The translations under genes and the position numbers were made by a program. 64,000 bases of DNA, from assembly GCA_951394405.1 (NCBI GenBank), contig OX596338.1, positions 2,480,001 to 2,544,000 on the forward strand, read 5' to 3'. Shown here piece by piece: positions 45,677-56,429 of the stretch (positions within the stretch are counted from its first letter, which is position 1; every line of letters starts with the position of its first letter). Below the pieces are notes generated by a model. It saw nothing but the letters and a program-made list of their open reading frames with translations. It was not told the origin of the DNA and searched no databases. Source of the DNA: Coprinellus micaceus. Its lineage: Eukaryota; Basidiomycota; Agaricomycetes; Agaricales; Psathyrellaceae.

Positions 45677-46650
45677 AAGCATCGGAACCAGCAGAAATCA
45701 GTTCACCCTGCAAAAAGAGAACCAATTTGAGAACTGGGAACTGAACTCACCAGGTCACATGCTTGACTTCCACCACTCAAATGAGAACCAACCCAGTTCT
45801 CTTTGTGTCCCCCTTCTGGCTGGCCCTGGGTTCTAAAAGATAGTTCCGAGGCCTTAAGGCTTCGGGTACTTGTAGCCAGCAGCAAAAGTGCCAAGTCTTT
45901 GCCTCTTTAAGGCCATGTGACTGTGAGAAGGTCCTGCCAAAAATGTTATTTCTGTGATCTTCTCTCAGAAGGTAGCAAGTTTGATTCCCGAAGGTGCCTA
46001 TTCTTTTGCAAGGGAAAGCACACAAGTTCAAACCCTCTCAGGGTGAAATCTTTTTGAAAAAGAAAGTACAAATTCTTCCTGCCTTACGGCCGAGGAAATC
46101 ATGCCGTGCAAAGCATTGGTCCACAGCCCACAAGTAAAAGTAAAAGCCTGTTTCTCACACCATTTCCACTGTTCTCACTGCCTATCTGGTCAATAGCCAT
46201 CCAATATATTTTGCGCATCCTGCCCTCCTGTACCCCCATTGCCATACGCCTGATAATTCCGAGGCCCTTGGGCCGAGCAACAAGATGAGCGACAGCAAGG
46301 AACAGGGGCCCCACGTATGTGACTGACGGTCTCACATCAGGGGCCCTGGGACTCTCCCCGAAGCATTGCGGAGCCCCCGCCAAAGGCGAGGGGTGTGATG
46401 CGGAGTGGGAGGGAGCTACCCATGTGGGAACATGGGGACTGCTGCGAATGAAAACGAATAAATCACTTTAATATTTCCGTCACTTCCCCCTCTACATATT
46501 TACCATGAGAAAGAGAACTGGCCAATGGAAATTGAGAGAAATTGAGAACTGCAAAGTTGCCACATGAGCCAGGTCAGTTCTCCTCCAGTTCTCTTTTCAG
46601 TTCAGTTCTCGGTTCTCGAGAACTTATTTCTGCTGGTACCGATGTCCTCC
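45677..46650. repeat. MITE-like element with diverged inverted terminal repeats
   Basis: Seen: a stretch starting catcggaaccagcagaaat near 45677 recurs in reverse complement near 46625-46650 (atttctgctggtaccgatg). The similarity extends inward about 90-110 bp and includes repeated gagaactg/cagttctc motifs and an agGTcacatg/catgagccaggt block. No transposase frame lies between the arms. A clean target duplication is not visible, so the exact ends are uncertain. Inferred: an old, decayed non-autonomous inverted-repeat element of about 1 kb. Confidence 0.5.
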
Positions 46651-47704
46651 TTTTCAGAAGGGTCCATGTCAGAAAAAGCCCACCCCCTGTCCAATGGTAA
46701 TGCTGTTATATGCCAGTTGACATGCCAGACCCTGGTGGACCACAGCCAATGTCATTTAACAACCCTTGGTCCCCTGTTGGTCCCTGTCCTGACAGAGTGT
46801 TCAATGGTGTTGGATGTGGACTCCAATGGTCCCAGGATTTGGTCCAATAGACTTTGTCCCAGAGTCTGTTGACACTTGTTGCACCCCAGATCAACAGGGG
46901 TATGGTTTTTCCAACACAGGAGATAATGATAGTATACCATATCCTAGCTATTACTTTGAGCCTCAAAAAGAGACTAAATTGCCACCTCTACAATGAAAAA
47001 TGCGCATCTATGCAAGAAACTGACAGTTGGAAGCTTCAGCAATCATGCGAGGACAAAGGTGACTGTCCCTGGCCTTGGGCAGGGGCTGTGGTTTGGATGG
47101 AGGGCTGATGAGAGGGTAGTTAGGTGTAGCCTCCCTCATGGGACAATGCCACCATGCATCTTTTGTGTATGTATCGAATACACACCCCCAATGACTTGTC
47201 TTTGGAGGGGGATGAATTAAAAAAAAAAAATGTGGGGGGAAAGTTGGGCAAGAGGTCATTGGTGGGATGAATGCTAGCAAATGTGGAACTAGGCACACTA
47301 TAACACCTGGGTGTAGTGTTGCCGAAGTTCAGCTCAAAACCATGGAACCGACCAACCGAGCTGCACAAAGCTGAACCTAACCTGACTGACAGCTTGACGG
47401 TTGTTTGGCTTCCACCAGCTTGCAGCCCAAACTTTGGCGTTGTGGCTTGAGCCGTGAGCTGTTCCCAATTGGGGTGGCCTCACTGTTTAGCTCCTCAGTC
47501 AATTCTCCTTGCCATTGGAGGGTTGTAAACTCTTAGATATTTAGAATAATATTTGAAAGTACAAGAACAAGGTTTCAGAGGAGTGCTGAAAGGATTCTGA
47601 TTTCTGAGCCCCCACTGAGGAGCCTGCACTGCCACTTTCAGCTAAGACCCCTGTCCTTGGACCCAACATCCCCCAAACCTTTCCTCCATGGTGCCAGCTT
47701 GACA
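46651..47704. other. Transposon-island sequence without recognised genes
   Basis: No coding potential is seen. It contains loosely repeated ccaatgg/ccattg and cctgttggtccctg motifs and a 10-nt A run at 47220. Probably decayed repeats. Confidence 0.4.
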
Positions 47705-47945
47705 TACAGTGGCTCACAAAACCTTTCCAATGTTTCGCACTTTTGCAGAGGTTGGTTAATATCAGATGGAGTAAGCAAGGTAAAATCTTGAATATATTCG
47801 TGAGAAAGGGCTAAGGTGTTTTCCAACATTCTTCCAAATTTGGCTTTGATCGGATCATTTTTAGCGGAGCTATTACAGTTTGAAGAGGAACAACTCATTG
47901 GAAAGATTTTGTAACTTTTTATTTTTGCTACACTACTGGTAATGT

Positions 47946-49067
47946 TCAGTACTTTGTATACCCTCCCTTGGCCCTGATAATTGCTGCAAGCCTTCTAGGC
48001 ATACTCTCAATCAATTTCCTACACTCCTCCACTGGAATATCATTCCACTCCTTCTCCACTCTCTCCCAAAGTTCCTTTACACTTCTAGGTGGTTCTTCAT
48101 AGGTCTCGAGGCACCTCTTGATATAATTCCACAGATGTTCAATGGGATTGATGTCAGGGGACTGTGCAGGCCACTTGAGGACTTCAACGCCATTGTCAGA
48201 GAACCAAGTTTTGGCCACTTTGCTTGTGTGTTTGGGGTCGTTGTCCTGTTGAAAAATGACATCTTCCTTGTCATACCCAAAGTATTCTGGTGTCTGCATG
48301 AATTCATCCCCCAGGATTGCTGTGTAGAGTTCTCCATCCACCTTCCCATCAATCTTGGTGGCATATCCAGCCCCATCCCATGTCATACACCCCCACATCA
48401 TCAGATTCCCTCCTCCAAACTTCACTGTCCCTTCTACCAGCCGATTGTTCAGACCCTCCCCCTGCTCTTTCCACACATATTTCCTCCCATCTGACCTCAA
48501 ATGATTGATTTTAGTCTCATCAGACCAAATGGCCCTCTTTCAATCCTCCAGAGTCCACTCTGCATGCCGTTCTGCAAACTCCAGCCTATCCTTCTTGTGC
48601 CTCTTCAGCAATCAAGGTCTTTTCTTCTTCACCACAGACACCATACCACTTTTCTTCTTCACCACAGACACCATACCACTTTTCTTCTTCACCACAGACA
48701 CCATACCACTTTCCTTCAACTCCTGACACAATGTTTGAGTAGAGAACCCCCCACTAGAATGTCTTCTAAGCATTACAGCAGCTTGTGTGGCATTGTCGGC
48801 CTTTCCAGTGCAAATAACTTGCTTGGCATAGGAAATACTGGCAGTAGAGAGAAGACGAGGACGGCCACCCAGTGGTTTGGAGAGGTTAGGACAATGTTCA
48901 GAGTGAAGACAACTGATAGTAGCAATGCCATAGCCAGTTGTGCGGTGGATAGAGGCTGCTGACTCTCCAGAATCAAGCAGAAAGAGGATGTGGGAGACCT
49001 GGGAGAAGGAGAGCCTGTGCATGGTGAATAGTAGGGCAATAAATGATTGTGGGGGGTCGTAGTGCAA
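47946..49067 (-). pseudogene. Tc1-like DD34E transposase, two in-frame stops
   Basis: Seen: one continuous reading frame from about 49067 (or the ATG of MHRLSFSQVSHILFLLDSGE at 49022) to GGYTKY at 47946, interrupted by TGA codons at about 48612 and 48540. The N-terminal helix-turn-helix region has ASIHRTTGYGIATISCL and LGGRPRLLS. The catalytic triad survives: Asp in AIWSDETKIN, Asp in FQQDNDPKHTSKVAKTWF and, 34 residues on, Glu in SPDINPIEHLWNYIK. Between the two halves a 30-bp unit (48621-48710) is present three times, adding a repeated VSVVKKKSGM decamer. There is no frameshift. The protein would not be made as is; the element could at most move in trans. Confidence 0.88.
48621..48710. repeat. 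Three perfect 30-bp tandem units
   Basis: The unit begins tttcttcttcaccacagaca and is repeated three times without a mismatch inside the transposase frame. Perfect identity suggests a recent expansion. Confidence 0.9.
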
Positions 49068-49393
49068 TGTACTGTGTCTATATACCCTCTGTAACCTATA
49101 TCACATGATTTTATTTGGTTTTATTTGAATGTATTCAACAAAGTCATGTGATTTCATTAAGTGAGTGACCTAAAAATAAAAAGTTACAAAACCTTTCCAA
49201 TGAGTTCTTCCTCTTCAAACTGTAATAGCTCCGCTAAAAATGATCCGATCAATGCCAAATTTAGAAGGATGTTGGAAAGCACCTTAGCCCTTTCTCACAA
49301 ATATATTCAAGATTTTAGCTTGCTTACTCCATCTGATATTAACCAACCTCTGCAAAAGTGTGAAACATTGGAAAGGTTTTGTGAGCCACTGTA

Positions 49394-50319
49394 TCACTAA
49401 GGGAAGGGACATACAATAACCACAATCACTCAGCCCACCAAGGCGTACAGCTTCTTAAGTTTCTGGCCAATTTTGTCACCTATAGTTTTTTTTTTTACAA
49501 CAGCCAGAGCATGGACAGCAGGGTCGAATTTCATGCTTTTTATCAAGGTGGTAAATGGGGAGGCTCAAACCCTGGCACAAGAAGCATGAGAAGAGCTCCA
49601 ATAAACAAAGAATTGTCACTACTCACATGGGTATCCAATGTTTTCATAGGCTCCTGTTCATTGTACAATTCTAGCTCCATCCTAGCTCCATATATAACAG
49701 CCTTGGGTATCATCCTCTATGAGAATATGCCTGCTGGTCAGCAGGCGCCCAGGTCATTCAAAACTACTAAGACAGACACTCACCACTCCTAGAACAGTAC
49801 GGTCCATGCCAAACATCGCTCTGAGGTTGTTGATGATTGTCATAATAGCCCACATTCTAGCAAAGAGCCATTTGAAAGGGTATAACAAGAACTGTGGTAC
49901 GAACGGCTCCTCTCTCTTTATCACATAGTAGAGGGTAAATAGCACAACCAGAACTTGCACTGGTAGTTTTGCAGTCTCAGAAAAGCTGGAAAAGAGTTGG
50001 ACAATAATGCTTACATGCTTTGGCACTCTGGAGGAGCTTCATGATGTCCTTATTCTTGCAAGTAAAGTCCACAACTATGAAAGTTGGGACATCCTCCACC
50101 ACTCTCTCCACACTGTCAAGGACCATGCCCTCAATCTTGTTCACAATTCTGAGTGGTGAAAGATGGACTAAAAGAACGAGTCTTACTAACATAAACCCTC
50201 ATAACTGTGGAAAAAGTCATATGGACTGAAACTTTTAGATCACTGTTTCTTACAGCAAGACCTACAAGTGACCTTGCATGTCAAGTTTGTATTCAGATCA
50301 TATCAAAACTGATGCTTCC
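49394..50319. other. No confident gene; possible membrane-protein fragment
   Basis: On the minus strand 50192-49780 two hydrophobic-rich frames (VVEDVPTFIVVDFTCKNKDI; VQVLVVLFTLYYVIKREEP) could be joined by a short GT..AG intron (about 49979-50007). They match no family I know and lack a supported start or stop in context. Left unannotated as a gene. Confidence 0.3.
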
Positions 50320-50525
50320 TTTATCCACTGGAGGTATAGCAGACATCCAGTAGCCCAACCCGTTGACAACTGGCTAGACCCTGAGTGAACATTTGCTGGA
50401 CATCCAGTGGGTATTCATTACCCTACTGGACATTGACTGGATTTCCACTGGACATCCACAAGGCTGAGTACATTACATACTGGAAGCCAGTGGAATCCAC
50501 TGGATGTCCACTGGACATTTGGGCC
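50320..50525. repeat. Cluster of imperfect TCCACTGGACATCCAGTGG-like motifs
   Basis: Within about 200 bp there are roughly eight variants of ctggacatccagtgg or its complement (for example tgctggacatccagtgg, tttccactggacatccac, ccactggatgtccactgga), partly palindromic. The outer copies are in opposite orientation, as in a small decayed foldback or MITE element. Confidence 0.6.
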
Positions 50526-50715
50526 TAGGCCCACAGAAAACAATACACAATTCAAGCTGAATCATGGACTGTATCAGCAATGGGAGACTCGTAGGGCACA
50601 CCAAGTCATGGCGAGGTCACCAACTGGATCTGGAATATAGCAGTGGGCTGGGTTCAGGAGCACCTTCAGTGGGACAAGCACCTGAGCGATGATTGCTCCA
50701 TGGCTCCAGTGAGGC

Positions 50716-51697
50716 AAGCAACAGGACTCAATGATGCAGCTCACACTCCTGCACTGTTCGAGCAAGCCCAAAGCACCCCCTGGATGTTTCTGCTATCTAT
50801 TCCGACAATAACAATATCAGCAACACAGCTTGCACTCCAGTTTCCAAGTCTAACAACACTGACATGCTAGATGCTGCCATGACCCCAGACACTCCCACTG
50901 TCTCTGATGCTTTCTCAGTTCCCAGTGCTCTTACAGTTGCCTCCACTGATGATACTATGAACGGCATGGCTTGCACCTTTGCACTGCTCAAGCAAGACCA
51001 AGTTACAACCTCCAACGGATTTCTGCCACTCATCCCCAACAGTTCTGAGCTCCTCTCCTCAACCACTACACAGCCCTTGTCAGCTATGGATTACACTCCC
51101 ACCATGTTGCATGGGCCATTGCTTGCCAGCCATACCTCTGGAGGCTCAGCTATTGTCAATGTTCCAGTCAAATCTGGACCGCCCACCCTGCATGAGGCAG
51201 CTCAGCAAGCTTGATGCTCATGCAAACTCACTGAGACAATTGCTGCTGCTGCTGAAGATGCTAATCCAGTCATAGTAACCCTTCACTGCCAGTGGGAACA
51301 CTGTGCTGAGATGTTCTCCAACAGCAAAGCTCAATATGAGCATCTCCATACTGTCCATGGGCAGCTGACCCTGGGCTAGACCCTTTCTTGCAAATGGATA
51401 GACTGTGCCAAGACCTTCTCTGGTACTACCAGGCTGGATCTCATTTGCAGCCATATGCGGGGTGCGTATCCAACCACTCCTCCAATGATCTGGTCTAACC
51501 CTGGCTCAGGCCATTCCTCGTTCAAGGAATACAGATGTGGTGTGAGCAAATTTGATCTCATCAATGTTCCCACTCGCTTATCCCATCGTATAGATCTGCC
51601 ATGCGCCCTTCAAGTGGAAGGACAACATCAAGAAGCACCAAGCAAAGCCTTGCTTGTGAACACACATCAAACTGGTGTGAGGGAAGGGCTCACTTAA
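50716..51697 (+). pseudogene. C2H2 zinc-finger protein remnant
   Basis: Seen: one frame carries a Ser/Thr-rich segment (TPDTPTVSDAFSVPSALT), a TGA at 51212, then a good C2H2 finger (CQWEHCAEMF ... YEHLHTVH: C-x4-C-x12-H-x4-H), a TAG at about 51377 and a second, degenerate finger (CKWIDCAKTFSGTTRLDLIC). The CxWxxC spacing resembles GLI/PacC-type fingers. No intron removes the stops neatly. Inferred: a host or transposon-captured transcription-factor fragment inside the repeat island. Confidence 0.55.
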
Positions 51698-52212
51698 CAG
51701 TATATGACTCTCAAGACTGGTTACAAGTCTGAAGTTTACAGAGGATTCATTCTGTTACACTGCAGTTGGCTGAGGTGATGCTTTTCTTCAACTTTAGGAA
51801 GGTGCCATCAATTATTGATGTGGGAGTGATGGCATCAATTCTCGCAGTGGCAGGTGTGGTTTGAGGGTGACACTTGAATTCAACTTTGTTTGGGTTCTAT
51901 TTGGCCACACTGTGTGTGATGCCATCAGTCCAGGCCCACGGACGCCTTTGTGATGCCAAGGTCTGACTCTATTTGTCCATTGTTTGTATGAAACAAGCAC
52001 ACACGCACTTGGCGTGCACCTGGATACACATTGTATGTTGAAATGTCATGGAATTTATTTTTCTAAAATCATCCAAGGTGTATTATATGTGGTATAGCCA
52101 CATACCATAGTATTAGAGAATAAAATCTGTCCCAATGACATGATGTCCCACTGCACACTTGCAAGTGTGTGGCAGAGTGCTACATCATTGAACACCACAA
52201 TCACAGGAACTG
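51698..52212. other. No gene recognised
   Basis: AT-rich, short frames only. The right end meets the truncated LINE copy. Confidence 0.4.
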
Positions 52213-53766
52213 ATGGTCACCCAAGCAGCGGAGGAGGCTTTGCCAGGTCTTCGACTGATGGACCTCTTTGAGGCCCAGGTCAAATTCAATGAGTACGATA
52301 CCTATGGTGAGGAACCCCTCAACCGGAGGTGTACTGAACTCAACACCCTGTTCAACGTCGCGCATGGGCAACCGCACACGGTGTGTTTTGGGACAGATGC
52401 GTCTGTTCCCAAGACATCAACCAGGCATCATGTGACGGCGGCCCTTGTCTTTGAAGGCCCCATCGATCTCTTTGACTCGTCCGCCTGGGCGGCGGGCAAG
52501 GTGCTGGTGTCTGACGCTGAGCTCTTTGCAATCTGGAATGCAGTCCTCAAGGGTTTGTCCCTCATGGACTGTGACCAGATAGTCATCTTCACTGACTCTA
52601 TTGCTATGACAAAACAAGCAGTAGACCCAGCTGTTCACTCAGGACAGGCTCATTTGCTTACCATATGTCGGAAGCTTGCCGCCTGGCTATTAGGGTTTCC
52701 TGATCACAAGGTTATGTTCGTTGAAGTCCCCTCCAAGTTGGAGTGGGGGATTCAGCACCAAGCATATCTTTGTGCTCGCAGCCTTCCCCCATTGTTCTGG
52801 GAGAAAGGCCTGAAACTTTGTTGGATGGTGTGTGAAAACACATTGCCGACTCAGCGTTGGATGCGTGGACCACTCTGGCCCACGACCCTGACTATCTTGG
52901 ACATCAGTTTCTGGTGTTCAGCGACCCCAAGGGGAAGCCTCTTCATCCCATGTACACAAACAGCGGTATGTGGCTGCGTAATGTCAACAAGGACAATATA
53001 CTCTGCGCTCGCTTTGCCAGAGTGGTTCTCAATCATGCCCTGATGGGTGAGTACTATCGACGGTTTAATATTCCAGGCCACAACACTCATGAGTGTGAGT
53101 GTGGTCACCTGACGCAAACCCGGCGTCATATCTTCACGCACTGTGGAGTGCTTGAAACACTCCATCGGATTCCTTGCTTTTTGTGAGAGTTCATCGGATT
53201 CTTGATGGAGAACCCGCCCACATTTTTGTTCGGGTTCCAATATCGTCACCCACCGCCAGTGGGTATTGGATGAGTGGCTTGCGGCCCTTCTTGGACCAGG
53301 CTGTAAAGGCCAACAGTTGGTGCATGAGGGTCTGGGTAGTCGGTGTGATGTGTCAGTCCCCACAACTGGTTGCGGATGAACACTGGACTAGTTGGGTGCT
53401 TCTACGGAGGTGCCTGCTGGGGGCCCACCAGGAGCCTGGATCAGCTCGTGTTGGCTTAGTAGCTGGTTGGCTAAGTCTGGGGAGGGGCACCACGATAAAG
53501 CTTGTCCTTCTGGCATCGCCTAACGAGGCTTCGCACACAAGTCTTGGACTTCGCTTTGGGGGAGTCCTATCTTTCGTCCTATGGCTGTGTTTATGTGAAC
53601 TTTTTCAATTGTTAGTTGTATGTATCGTAGAAATACTTTGTGTATTAGCTAGCGACCAGACTGCCTGTGTGCCCCGGTATATAAAAACCAAATTCCAAAT
53701 TCCAAATTCCAAATTCCAAATTCCAAATTCCAAATTCCAAAAAAAAAAAAAAAAAAAAAAAAAAAA
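52213..53766 (+). mobile_element. 5'-truncated LINE copy: RNase H, 3' UTR and tail
   Basis: Seen: the frame opens with EEALPGLRLMDLFEAQVKFN and leads into an RNase H domain: VCFGTDASVP (Asp), VSDAELFAIWNAVL (Glu), DQIVIFTDSIAM (Asp). A 1-nt deletion near 52806 shifts frame; reading continues as DSALDAWTTLAHDPDYLGHQ and ends in a Cys/His motif (HECECGHLTQTRRHIFTHC) typical of the end of such polyproteins. A TGA lies at 52833. A non-coding 3' region follows and ends gccccggtatataaaa, then the tail. Known: non-LTR elements with a C-terminal RNase H after the reverse transcriptase are common in fungi (Tad1-like). The copy is dead. Confidence 0.82.
53688..53766 (+). repeat. LINE tail: (CCAAATT)n followed by 28 A
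   Basis: About seven units of ccaaatt (53688-53738) precede an uninterrupted A run (53739-53766). This marks the 3' end of the plus-strand LINE and its junction with the minus-strand LINE. Confidence 0.9.
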
Positions 53767-56160
53767 CCCTTGAGTAGAGTTACCAAGCATTCTCATCGTC
53801 ATGACAGTGGTGAGAGCTTTGGTTGAGTAGTACTGGATGTGCTCTTTGAAGGAGAGGGACCAGTTGAAGAAGAAGCCTAAGTACCACCAGTACTGCTTGG
53901 GTTTCAGAGGGGTAGCACCAGTGTAGGGCGCATAGCCGAGATCTAAGGGCATATGGAATTCTGTATGCCCTCTGTCAAAGTGGAAGAGTTCCATCTTGTC
54001 ATGTCCCAATATGAGCCCTGCCTTTGTAAACATCCCAAAGAGGCACTGGTATGCATGATACAAATGCATGCAGTTCTCCTCAATCTTTCAAGATTGGACA
54101 ATGATGGTGCCATCATCCACTTATGATATCAAGGTAGCGAGTTTCCCCTCTGGCCCCAGTCGGAAGAGCTTCATGATTGGCGCTATGGCAAGGGCAGACA
54201 GCACAGGTGAGAGGGCAGAGCCCTGTCCCACCCCCACGTCCGCCTGGAACAGGTCTGAGGTAGAGCCATTCCACATGTAAGATGTATGGCGTTCCACCAG
54301 GTAAGATTCAAAGAAGGTCACCACCATAGGGTGGAATCCCTGTTTGCAAAGTACCTCAAGTAAAAACTTGTGGTTGATGGATGGAAAGAACTGAGTGATG
54401 TTGAAGGCCACAATGCTCGTCTTAAGTCCTGCTGCCCACCCCATTCGCACCAAGTGCATCAGAAATAGGCCTGCATCTTCAGTGGAGCGCTGGCGCACCC
54501 CTCCCATTTAATTAGGGTCAACAAGATCGTACTTGATCATGTTGAACTGAAAGCAGTTGGAAATCATCTTTTCAACCAGTTTTCCAAGGGTGTTCAGAAG
54601 CACAATGGGTCTGAACACCTTTGGGACAGAGTAGGACGGCTTGTTCAGTTTTGGTATGATGATCAAAAGCGAGTCCTTGAAGTGTTTTGGCCAGTGCCCG
54701 GTTTTTATACAGGTGTTGGCCAAGTCCATCACAACCTTTTCACAGTCATGTACAGTGAAGATATACTTCAGGTGCTGCCATGTAACATGGTCAGGACCCG
54801 GAGTGGAGTGAGATGAGCATGCCTCAAGGGCTTGCCTCATTTCCAATAGAGAGAAGACTGGCCATTCCCTGACAGGCTCATTGGGGAGTTCGTCCAGAAG
54901 ACTCAGATTGACCAGTCGGTCATTGGCCACATTGTAGGTGCCATGTAGGGCTCCCCAAAGCTGCTCAAGGTTGTGACAGGGCTGTCTGTTGTGTTGGATA
55001 GCCTTGCACGGTGGGTTCTTGCGCTCCTTGACCCAATCCATTAGGTTTCAGGGGCGCTTGTCTGTTTCTGAGATGTCCTTGATGTGTTCATCAAAGAAAT
55101 CTCGCCTTGTCATCTTTACAAGACGTTGAAATGCACCACGGGTTTCCGCAGAGTCATCCGCTTTCCACTTGTTGTACACTTTCTGACACTCATCAGTCCA
55201 CCACTTTTTTGAGCAGGGGGTAATAATGTACTCCTCAGAGTGGGCAAACCACGCATCAGCAAACACCTTTTCAATGGCCACAGAGAGCTCCTCCACTCCT
55301 TCTGTGGTATTGAGATCATACTGGTTGGAGAGACCTGGCATCTCCTGTTCAACCTGCATAAAGAAAGGGGCCACCACATCCTCCTTAAGGGTGCAGCCCT
55401 TGATATGCTCAGCATGGTTGCTGAGTTTGATAACTGACGACACCGGATAGTGGTCCGAGGTCCCCTTGAGATCCTGGTCTCTCAGCGGTGCAGCCAAGAG
55501 GACATAGGCAGGTTGGACAAATACCATGTCTATGATGGACTTGATGTTCGCATCGCCATAGGACACATAAGTGGGTCCTGGATTGACAGGTGGGGAGTAT
55601 TCCACACCAAGACAGGCTGCCGTTTCCAGCAGTAGAATAGCTGTATCTCCATGGTTTGGAACGGCATTGTCCCATTCCCTGGAGTGACAATTGAAGTCCC
55701 CAGCCATGTAGTCCATGGTCGGGAGTGATTCTGCACGACGGTTGAGCAAGCAAATTGCTCAATGGTCGGCGTCCGAGTAAACATTAGTGAGATGCATGGG
55801 CTTGTCACCTGTGAACAGGGAGATAACCATTACATCTCTATCGTTGATCAGATCACGACGGTAAGTCGGACGGAGGACGTCCAATCTCTTATTTACATAG
55901 GCCATGACCCGAGGGAGGGTTCCTCGCTCAGTAGGAGGGACCATACAGGTCCACTTAGGGTGGTGGGGGGAGCCCCATACCGCTGTACCTTCCTTGTTAT
56001 GCGCAGAAGGAGCATGGCAAACAAGCCTCCATGGAGGCTCTTGTAAGAATACCAGATCTAACGATTTACATTGAGCTTTGAGTAATACAATGAGAGAGTC
56101 CCAAGACTTCACAATGTTAAAAGAAAGAACCCTAATCTTCCGTAATGTTGTACTAGACAT
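53767..56160 (-). pseudogene. LINE ORF2: APE-type endonuclease and reverse transcriptase, five stops
   Basis: Seen: a single frame from the ATG at 56160 (MSSTTLRKIRVLSFNIVKSW) to NSTQG at 53767 with no frameshift. Stops: TGA 55759, TGA 55048, TAA 54508, TAA 54121, TGA 54088. Endonuclease motifs: LVFLQEPPW, MAGDFNCHSREWD, GTSDHYPVSSV. Reverse transcriptase motifs: STPGPDHVTWQHLK, SLLIIIPKLNKPSYS, FRPIVLLNTLGKLVEK, IVAFNITQFFPSINH, DVGVGQGSALSPVLSALAI and the catalytic xVDDG, where the stop at 54121 replaces the residue before VDD. Known: these domains nick target DNA and copy the element RNA. The product cannot be made. Confidence 0.88.
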
Positions 56161-56429
56161 TAGGAAGGGTAAGGTTAGATTGAAGCCTGCCACGATCTTG
56201 ACGATCACACACCTGCTTGTTGAGAATGTTGATCTGGGCGCAGTTGAACCTCACATACCAGAATGGACAGTTGGACGACTCGGCGTCATGGCCCTCCTTC
56301 CTGCAGTTGATGCAACATACATGATGGGGGCAAGTAAGGATCTCCTCCACAGTGGGAGGGATGGGGAATGGGGTCTGCTTTGGATGGCCCTTGCAGCAGC
56401 TCACATGGTGGCAATGCTCATACAAGTAC
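56153..56429 (-). pseudogene. LINE ORF1 C-terminal zinc-knuckle fragment (duplicated unit 2)
   Basis: Seen: EHCHHVSCCKGHPKQ, ILTCPHHVCCINCRKEGHDA and NCPFWYVRFNCAQINILNKQ, ending SNLTLPNV and TAG at 56153. It is fused in frame, upstream, to the endonuclease FAHSEEY of the preceding unit, which shows the tandem junction. Its stop overlaps the start of ORF2 (ATGTCTAG). Confidence 0.82.

Larger units (their letters stand above)
47705..49393 (-). mobile_element. Tc1/mariner transposon with 220-bp terminal inverted repeats
   Basis: Seen: the element 47707-49391 (1,685 bp) starts cagtggctcacaaaacct and ends with its reverse complement. The arms 47707-47926 and 49172-49391 align over 220 bp with few differences. 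A TA dinucleotide flanks each side (47705-47706, 49392-49393). It encodes a single transposase on the minus strand, now broken. Known: TA target duplication and a DD34E transposase define Tc1-like elements; TIRs this long are unusual but known in some subfamilies. Confidence 0.92.

Noticed and set aside
45968..46035. tRNA-like B-box sequences (gtttgattcccg, gttcaaaccc)
   Set aside because: No acceptor stem, D-arm or anticodon arm can be built around either, and nothing repeats them as a SINE in the window.
49780..50192. Possible two-exon minus-strand membrane protein
   Set aside because: The join is plausible but there is no family signal and the surroundings are repeats; kept only as a note in the gap entry.
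53174..53773. A 199-codon plus-strand frame ending in repeated IPNSKFQ and a lysine run
   Set aside because: The repeated end is the translation of the LINE heptamer tail and poly(A); the start is LINE 3' non-coding sequence.
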